Assembly (NCBI GenBank): GCA_965368585.1
Contig: CBDUNM010000080.1
Span: forward strand, 1-22,125
Length of the DNA stretch: 22,125 nucleotides
Reading direction: 5' to 3'
From: JARRQB01 sp965368585
GTDB lineage: Bacteria > Pseudomonadota > Gammaproteobacteria > Chromatiales > Chromatiaceae
Shown here piece after piece: positions 16,948-22,125 of this stretch; the stretch's first letter is position 1; each line of letters begins with the position of its first letter. A model generated the notes under the pieces. It did no database searches and had not been told where the DNA came from. It was given only the letters and a program-made list of their open reading frames with translations. The translations under genes were made by a program, and so were the position numbers.

Positions 16948-18309
16948 ATGGCCAAACTAAGCGCCTGGGTTAGCCCGGAAGGAAGTCTCGAAATCCTTTC
17001 TCAACTCGAGGTCAACGCGCTGCTCGACACCAGCGCGAAGGGGCTTTACGGTCAGTTCCGTCGTTGTGCCCTGGCGGTGCTCAACTGCGGCAGCCATACC
17101 GACGACGCGCGTGAAATATTCGAGACCTACAAGGATTTCGGTATCAACCTGATGCAGCGAAACCAAGGCATCAAGCTCAGGTTGGAAAACGCCCCCGACA
17201 ACGCGTTTGTCGACGGTAAGATGATTCGTGGTATTCGCGAACATCTGTTCGCCGTACTGCGTGACATTATATACCTGCACAACGAAATCCACGGCGATCC
17301 CAGCTACGACCTGACTGATACCCAACACATCACGTCGGCGATTTTCCATATTCTACGCAACGCACGGGTGCTGAAGGCGGGCGTGCCACCCAATATCGTG
17401 GTGTGCTGGGGCGGGCACTCCATTTCCCGCAGCGAATACGACTACACGAAGGAAGTCGGCTATGAATTCGGTTTACGTGGTCTCGACGTTTGTACCGGTT
17501 GCGGCCCGGGCGCCATGAAGGGCCCGATGAAAGGCGCCACGATCGGACACGCCAAACAGCGCTTGAAAACGGGTCGCTACCTGGGCATCACCGAGCCGGG
17601 CATCATCGCCTCGGAACCGCCCAACCCTATCGTCAACGAATTGGTCATCATGCCCGACATCGAGAAGCGTCTGGAGGCGTTCGTGCGCGTCGGACACGGT
17701 ATTGTCATCTTCCCGGGGGGCGCCGGCACCACCGAAGAACTCCTGTACCTGCTGGGCATACTGATGCACCCCGACAACAAGGATCAACCGTTCCCCCTGG
17801 TCTTCACCGGGCCAGCGCAAAGCGCCGCGTATTTCACGGAGGTCGACAATTTCATCGGGCGCACGCTGGGAGTTGCGGCGAAGCAACTTTACCAGGTCAT
17901 TATCGACGATCCCCCCGAGGTCGCCAGGACCATGAAAGCGGCGATGGAATCGGTGCAGGCATTTCGCACGGATGACAACGACGCTTACTATTTCAACTGG
18001 GGTTTAAAGATCGAGGAGGGTTTTCAACGCCCCTTCGTGCCCACCCATGACGCCATGGCCGGCCTGGCGCTGAACGGCGATCAGGAACCACATATTCTTG
18101 CTGCCGATCTACGGCGGGCCTTTTCCGGCATAGTCACCGGCAATGTGAAAGAAGACGGTATCCAGGCGGTCGAGCAATACGGCCCGTTCGAGATTCACGG
18201 AGAACGCCGGATCGTGTCGGCCATGGACCACTTGTTGCAGGCGTTTGCCGTGCAGAATCGGATGAAACTGCAGGGCGACTACACGCCCTGCTACCGAATG
18301 GTCGCATAG
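16948..18309 (+). CDS. ppnN: Pyrimidine/purine nucleotide 5'-monophosphate nucleosidase PpnN
   Basis: PpnN (formerly YgdH) splits nucleoside monophosphates into base and ribose 5-phosphate in the cytoplasm; in E. coli (p)ppGpp binds and activates it, tuning purine pools under stress. From ATG 16948 the protein has 453 aa, essentially the E. coli length. It aligns throughout: SPEGSLEILSQLEVNALL at the start, NMVVCWGGHSI-type segment (NIVVCWGGHSISRSEYDY), CTGCGPGAMKGPMKGA, the LOG-family motif PGGAGTTEELLYLLGIL, and LAADLRRAFSGIVTGNVKE near the end. The open frame extends to 16840 upstream, but the added residues have no counterpart in the family. It is monocistronic, 127 bp after the AttH-like gene, followed by a small hairpin. 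Intact. Confidence 0.95.
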   Translation: MAKLSAWVSPEGSLEILSQLEVNALLDTSAKGLYGQFRRCALAVLNCGSHTDDAREIFETYKDFGINLMQRNQGIKLRLENAPDNAFVDGKMIRGIREHLFAVLRDIIYLHNEIHGDPSYDLTDTQHITSAIFHILRNARVLKAGVPPNIVVCWGGHSISRSEYDYTKEVGYEFGLRGLDVCTGCGPGAMKGPMKGATIGHAKQRLKTGRYLGITEPGIIASEPPNPIVNELVIMPDIEKRLEAFVRVGHGIVIFPGGAGTTEELLYLLGILMHPDNKDQPFPLVFTGPAQSAAYFTEVDNFIGRTLGVAAKQLYQVIIDDPPEVARTMKAAMESVQAFRTDDNDAYYFNWGLKIEEGFQRPFVPTHDAMAGLALNGDQEPHILAADLRRAFSGIVTGNVKEDGIQAVEQYGPFEIHGERRIVSAMDHLLQAFAVQNRMKLQGDYTPCYRMVA

Positions 18310-18904
18310 CACGAGTCGCGGCGGGAGCAAACAAAAGCATACAAACCTATGTTGAACATCTGAGGCGGCGGCCTCAGAACGGCATATTCAACGTATTCTT
18401 AACAGTCCTCATTGACGCGTGCGGCAGCATGAAAGCCCGTACAACCCGGCCCTACGCGATCGGATACCCGGGCTAACCCACGACTGATGAACAAGTTGAA
18501 CGGCGTCACGCTCGCGATGAGCCTTGCGTAGCAATCCTGGGGAATCGGACTTGCAAAAGGCAGACTTGTACGGATACTCCGAGCTGAGTTTGAGGACAAC
18601 ATCCAATGGTGAGAAGTGTGCATCGCGCACGGTTGCAGCTTCAATCGCGCGGTTTGGTTCTCCGGCTTATCCGCCAATGTACTGAACGATGCGTTGCCGG
18701 CCCGACACCTGCGATTCAAACCTGTCGCCATAAGCCGCTGCCGCTACGGCGCATCAACTCCGCATCTCGTCAACTTTACACTCGACGATCTGGGATTCAT
18801 GGCGTGACTGCACATAATTTTAAGACTTCGTTGTTGCCCGTCCCGGAGCGTTGGCGGGCATGCCTTTCGCCCCTGTCTACCAAGACTGCCAAAGAGAACT
18901 CGAC
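18310..18904. other. Long spacer without a supported gene
   Basis: 595 bp between ppnN and the secreted-protein remnant. Short frames on both strands (for example 18616-18807 plus, 18731-18399 minus) show no recognisable domains, no good ribosome sites and no agreement with neighbouring codon usage. The composition is somewhat AT-richer than ppnN. It may be the residue of a lost gene, but I could not name one. One hairpin (18360-18377) lies near its left end. Confidence 0.4.
18360..18377 (+). terminator. Perfect 7-bp hairpin downstream of ppnN
   Basis: The sequence CTGAGGC-GGCG-GCCTCAG forms a perfect GC-rich stem with a four-base loop, 51 bp after the ppnN stop. No T-run follows (next bases AACGGCATATTC), so it is at best an atypical or Rho-assisted terminator or a 3'-end stabiliser. 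Confidence 0.4.
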
Positions 18905-19307
18905 ATGCTCAAACTGAAATACACGACGCGTTTGCTCGCTGCATCGATGCTGACCACAGGCGCGCACGTCGCCAGTGCGGCCACCATCGCCCTTGACCCG
19001 GCAGCAGCAGGCAACTTTCCGATCGGCGAAACCGTGACCTTCACCATCGCCGGAGTTTCTTGGCACAACGGCGACGGTGGTTGCGCTGCCGGACACGACA
19101 CGGCTGTGCACCGGCGGCATCGTGGCGTGGGGCTGGGCATGATCGGGCGTAAACCCGGAAAATCATTTTTTCGACACGGTTAATCGGGCGTGCACGACTA
19201 TCGGTCTGGCCGCGCCCTGGTCTTACTGTTTCAATCGGTGGTTTCCGAGGGTTGTGGCGGTACTGGCATCACCGAGCGCACCGCCGGCGCGCGCCCTAAG
19301 GCGGTAA
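18905..19307 (+). pseudogene. Remnant of a secreted (cohesin-like/PEP-CTERM-type?) protein
   Basis: ATG 18905 has an AGAGAA ribosome site and starts a convincing Sec signal peptide (MLKLKYTTRLLAASMLTTG then AHVASA, cleavage before ATIALDP). The mature start TIALDPAAAGNFPIGETVTF resembles the first strands of cohesin-like domains found in many exported PEP-CTERM proteins. After GVSWHNGDGG the frame turns basic and stops at 19183. A neighbouring frame continues from about 19080 (TGGIVAWGWA, a TGA, then NPENHFFDTVNRACTTIGLA) to a stop at 19307. The likeliest reading is a frameshifted and shortened gene; no PEP-CTERM sorting tail is visible. A genuine 92-aa secreted peptide is the alternative. 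Confidence 0.45.
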
Positions 19308-19316
19308 AAAGGTGAA

Positions 19317-20291
19317 TCAGTGATCAGTACTCACATCCCGGGCGGCCTCGGGCGGTTCTTCCTGAGCGGGAAGCGCACTGGGAGTCTGCGACTTGAGATC
19401 CTCCAGGTTTTTCAGCACGCGCATGGCCCGCCCGAGGCGTTCCCGCACCTCGGGCTGCTGCGGAACAATCCGCAACGATGCCTCCCAAAGCCGCACTGCG
19501 GCATCGATTTCGCCCTGGGCGTACATTCGGCCGGCAATGTCATTCAAGGTCTGATTTTGTTCTGACGTGGTCTCTTCCAGTTTTTGCTGCACGGCCTTCG
19601 CGCGCGTGTTATCCGGATCTGCCCGCAACACTCTGGAAACGGTGGCCGCCGCGCCGGAGTAGTCTCTTGCATCCAGCTTTGCCTCGGCTGTGTTTATCTG
19701 ATGGGTTACCCGCGACTTTTCCGCATTGGCCCGACGCTCGCGTTCGAGTTCCGCTTGGGCGTTGATCTGTTCGTCTATAACGGCGATCAGCTCCCGCGAT
19801 TTGACATCCGACGCGACCTGATCCCCCAACTCCGCGCACGACTGTGCCAGCGTGGTTTCCGATTCGCGACGACGCTCCGCACATAGCAGCAATGGCGCAC
19901 GCAGCGACCGCAGGGTTCTCTTCTTCTGCGACAGCTGCAAGACGGACCAGACCCGTTCGGGCCGCGCGATCACCAACGGCTCCATGCGTTCGATCTCATC
20001 GATCAGGGCGCGCGCGCGGGTCGCCGCCAACCGATCCTCCCACAGCGCTTCCAATCGATTCCATTCATCGCTCAGGAGACGGCGTTTTTCGGCCAGTCGC
20101 GCTTCGCCGGGAAATCGTTGGATCGCCTCGTCCAACATTGAGATGGCTTCGGACCACCGCCCGGACTCCGCCGCCGACACGGACTGCTCCAGGGCCTGGC
20201 CCGGCGTGCTGAAGTTCTGCGGCGGTGCCTCACGAATCGCACAGCCGGTTAATAGGACCAGCAAGCAAAGGCCGTAGCGCCGCGATGTCAT
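19317..20291 (-). CDS. TPR-repeat lipoprotein coupled to the adenylate cyclase
   Basis: A 324-aa lipoprotein: signal peptide MTSRRYGLCLLVLLTGC (lipobox LTGC, Cys17, +2 Ala). TPR-like helices follow near the N-terminus (GRWSEAISMLDEAIQRFPGE). A long helical, probably coiled-coil middle comes next (about 95-215, including AELERERRANAEKSRVTHQI). C-terminal TPRs complete it (DYSGAAATVSRVLRADPDN and GEIDAAVRLWEASLRIVPQQ), with a Pro/Glu-rich tail. The family is not recognised beyond TPR. Its ATG 20291 overlaps the cyclase stop (ATGA), so the two are made from one message and translation is coupled. As a periplasm-facing protein it could bind the cyclase sensor domain and regulate cAMP output (inference). 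A longer frame to 20357 lies inside the cyclase gene and would hide the signal peptide, so it is rejected. Confidence 0.82.
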   Translation of the reverse strand: MTSRRYGLCLLVLLTGCAIREAPPQNFSTPGQALEQSVSAAESGRWSEAISMLDEAIQRFPGEARLAEKRRLLSDEWNRLEALWEDRLAATRARALIDEIERMEPLVIARPERVWSVLQLSQKKRTLRSLRAPLLLCAERRRESETTLAQSCAELGDQVASDVKSRELIAVIDEQINAQAELERERRANAEKSRVTHQINTAEAKLDARDYSGAAATVSRVLRADPDNTRAKAVQQKLEETTSEQNQTLNDIAGRMYAQGEIDAAVRLWEASLRIVPQQPEVRERLGRAMRVLKNLEDLKSQTPSALPAQEEPPEAARDVSTDH

Positions 20292-21679
20292 ATCGTCTCG
20301 GTTCGCAGACCGGTCACCGCCTGCACGCAAAGTTCGACTTGCGCTTCGTATTCGCAATCCATGGTAACGACCTGGTGCGGCGTGTATGCCTCGTCATAGC
20401 CCTTCAACGTCACCGGCTCGAGCGCATGCGTCTCGACCACGTCTCTGACGCCCGGCTCGTTCAGCGTCTGCCGCGAGACGATCAGCTTGTTTTGCGGCGA
20501 TCGTTCGGAAAGTCGCGACGCAAGATTCACGGTGTTGCCGATCACGGTGAATTCCATGCGATCCGGGCTGCCGAAATTTCCGGCGTGCATAGGCCCGCTG
20601 TTGATGGCCATCCGGAATTTCACCACCGGCAGTCCGACCGCGGCCCGGCTGACGCTGATTGCCTCCACCAGTCGCACGATGGCGCGGCCACAACTGATCG
20701 CATTGATGGCATGGCGCTTATCGGTTTCAGGCACGCCGAACACGATCATGACGCAATCGCCGATGAACTTGTCGACGGTACCTGCAAAGTAGTCGCCGGC
20801 ATTGGCGAATGCACCGAAATAATCGTTGACCAGTTCGACCACCTGATCCGGTTCGAGTATGCGGGACATGCGCGTATAGCTGACCAAGTCGCAGAACAGC
20901 ACGCTGCCTTTCGAGGCCTGGCCGCCGATTCTGAGCCCATGTGGTCCGGCCAGGGCGGATCGCGCAACAGGCGGTGATACATAGCGGGTCAAAGCGGTTT
21001 CCGCACTGCGCACATTCTCACTGAGCCGATGCATCCGCCGTTCGAGATTGATGATATCGTCCGCATGCTGTTTCGGCGCCGTATCGCTCGACGGCAGCAG
21101 CACCGACGGTTCCGCGGCCGCGACCAGACGCCTGATCGGTTCGCTCATCCAGCGCGCGAGCGGGAATGCGAGAAAGCCCAGCACCACGATGAGTCCCACG
21201 GTTGCGGTTGCCATGGCGCGCACCAGCATGCGCCGGTCCTGCTCCAGCGGTGCGCGGTCGAGGCTCAGCAACACATAGCCGGCAAGAACTTTTTGGAACA
21301 TGATCTCGCGCACGTACACAGAAGCGGCGACGTCGGTGGGCGTCCCCGGTTCATGCAACAACCAGTCGCGGTCGCCGGTGTTCTTCAACAACAGCGAGAT
21401 ATCGTCGTCAACCTCGGGCTTGATGCCGGCAACCGCCTGCGGCCAGCCCTGGGCGTCGAATACCGCCGCGCCGACCACCAATCGGTCATCGAGCTGGCGC
21501 CGCACCATCATTTCCAGGGCGAAGAGGTCTTCCGCCAACAGCGGCTCGGCCGATGATCGTGCCAATTGATCGGCCAACAACCCACCCAGACGCGACGCCT
21601 GACGATCGAACGCCGCCTCCTGCTCGGCAATCAGGTAGACACCGACAACGATCAGGTCGACGGGACTGGCAGTTGGCAT
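20288..21679 (-). CDS. Membrane-bound class III adenylate cyclase with periplasmic sensor and HAMP-like region
   Basis: Makes cAMP from ATP. From ATG 21679 the 463-aa protein has a short N-terminal hydrophobic helix (PVDLIVVGVYLIAEQ), a periplasmic sensor (about 25-155), a second TM helix (157-174, VGLIVVLGFLAFPLARW) leading into a HAMP-like segment, and a C-terminal class III catalytic domain. Catalytic residues are present: metal-binding Asp264 (VLFCDLVSYT) and Asp308 (FIGDC), the adenine-specifying pair Lys304 (VDKF) and Thr378 (EFTVIG), and transition-state Asn385 and Arg389 (VNLASRL). It should therefore be an active adenylate, not guanylate, cyclase. ATG 21679 is preferred because AGGA lies 6 nt upstream; ATG 21712 is the alternative. 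The first TM helix is unusually short, so slight 5' decay is possible. It is coupled to the TPR lipoprotein. Confidence 0.9.
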   Translation of the reverse strand: MPTASPVDLIVVGVYLIAEQEAAFDRQASRLGGLLADQLARSSAEPLLAEDLFALEMMVRRQLDDRLVVGAAVFDAQGWPQAVAGIKPEVDDDISLLLKNTGDRDWLLHEPGTPTDVAASVYVREIMFQKVLAGYVLLSLDRAPLEQDRRMLVRAMATATVGLIVVLGFLAFPLARWMSEPIRRLVAAAEPSVLLPSSDTAPKQHADDIINLERRMHRLSENVRSAETALTRYVSPPVARSALAGPHGLRIGGQASKGSVLFCDLVSYTRMSRILEPDQVVELVNDYFGAFANAGDYFAGTVDKFIGDCVMIVFGVPETDKRHAINAISCGRAIVRLVEAISVSRAAVGLPVVKFRMAINSGPMHAGNFGSPDRMEFTVIGNTVNLASRLSERSPQNKLIVSRQTLNEPGVRDVVETHALEPVTLKGYDEAYTPHQVVTMDCEYEAQVELCVQAVTGLRTETI

Positions 21680-22015
21680 TGGTGTTCCTGGAGGGGCAAG
21701 GCGGCGAGACATTGTCGAATTGCGGAGTTTCGAACAGAACTCGCGCCGTTGCTAGTGAAGGAGACGCCCGGTGCCTGGGTTTATGACGAAATGGGCATCG
21801 CGATTTGGGCAACGGCTGCTGTCAACTTTATAAACGCGATCTGTGCGTATGCTGGTATGAACGTCGCGGCATAACCGGCAGAACCGGAATTCAATCGCCG
21901 TCAAACCCGGTCGAACTGGACACGTTGACCGGCCGAACGGGGATTCCTGACCAAGCCTACCGTAGAGAATTTCCCCAACAAGGACTGCAACTCCTTCCTG
22001 ATCCCAGAGGTCGCC
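21680..22015. other. Divergent intergenic region upstream of adenylate cyclase and edge gene
   Basis: About 336 bp with no supported gene. It must contain promoters for the cyclase operon (minus) and the edge gene (plus). A TTGACA hexamer occurs on the minus strand at 21825-21820, but no good -10 box follows at 16-18 nt. No cAMP-receptor-type palindrome (TGTGA-N6-TCACA) was seen. Confidence 0.4.
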
Positions 22016-22125
22016 ATGACAAAGCAAAACAATCATCGAAAAAAATCCGTCGTCAATGCTCGCGTGCAGTGGACTCTGGCGCTTCGGGTTGTCCTGCACT
22101 TTTTTGTGTTCGTGTGTGCCGGAGC
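22016..22125 (+). CDS. Start of a probable inner-membrane protein gene (cut by window end)
   Basis: ATG 22016 follows a good ribosome site (AGAGG, 6 nt spacer). The visible 36 codons encode a basic N-terminus (MTKQNNHRKKSVVNARVQ) and then the beginning of a hydrophobic helix (WTLALRVVLHFFVFVCAG). The positive-inside pattern suggests an inner-membrane protein. The gene runs off the window, and the family cannot be decided from this fragment. It is transcribed divergently from the cyclase operon. Confidence 0.6.
   Translation, partial: MTKQNNHRKKSVVNARVQWTLALRVVLHFFVFVCAG

Noticed and set aside
18360..18377. Hairpin considered as a classical Rho-independent terminator
   Set aside because: Stem is perfect but no U-tract follows, so only a low-confidence terminator-like element is listed.
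20225..21556. Plus-strand open frames (20225-20977 and 21029-21556)
   Set aside because: Antisense to the adenylate cyclase, whose catalytic residues are all in place.
21752..22099. Minus-strand open frame of 115 codons
   Set aside because: No domain and no ribosome site; it covers the better-supported start of the gene at 22016.
1..22125. CRISPR arrays, tRNA or rRNA genes, insertion sequences
   Set aside because: No regularly spaced repeats, no tRNA cloverleaf, no rRNA-like stretch and no recognisable transposase or terminal inverted repeats were seen by eye.

Overview
The window looks like a chromosomal stretch from a GC-rich gammaproteobacterium. The tsaB-yoaA pair, the mrcB-type PBP1B with a UB2H region and an adjacent TPR lipoprotein, and a PpnN that aligns with the E. 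coli family over its whole length are all gammaproteobacterial hallmarks. Finer placement (for example the Chromatiales or other sulfur-oxidiser lineages) is a guess. No rRNA, tRNA, CRISPR array or intact transposase was seen.

Layout. Positions 1-530: a broken YkgJ-type cysteine-cluster gene. 610-2132 (minus): an AT-richer two-gene cassette of a sulfotransferase and a zinc-ribbon SAM methyltransferase, probably acquired by transfer. 2471-2989: a GNAT acetyltransferase. 3021-4170 (minus): the wreck of a polar amino-acid ABC importer (AapQ/AapM/AapP type), in which a deletion has fused the permease to the tail of the ATPase. 4242-7721 (minus): a tight run of a small unknown protein, a possible PD-(D/E)XK-like protein, the Fe-S helicase YoaA and TsaB, the last three joined by 4-nt overlaps. 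7810-8259: an unknown protein with a C-terminal membrane anchor. 8342-11279 (minus): PBP1B and a LpoP-like lipoprotein. 11422-12138: a collapsed diguanylate cyclase. 12513-16820: an AttEFGH-type export operon (ATPase, long FtsX permease, CrtC/AttH lipoprotein) with overlapping genes. 16948-18309: ppnN. 18905-19307: remnant of a secreted protein. 19317-21679 (minus): a membrane class III adenylate cyclase translationally coupled to a TPR lipoprotein. 22016 onward: the start of a membrane-protein gene cut by the window edge.

The main theme is a mixture of intact housekeeping and envelope genes with at least four decayed accessory loci (metal-cluster protein, amino-acid import, c-di-GMP signalling, secreted protein). 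Several long neighbouring genes (about 2.0, 2.4 and 2.5 kb) are fully open, so uniform sequencing error is an unlikely explanation. Recent or ongoing gene loss, as in a lineage changing its lifestyle, fits better. The least-described systems are the cyclase/TPR-lipoprotein pair, the QIKSR-motif protein coupled to YoaA, and the sulfotransferase/methyltransferase cassette.
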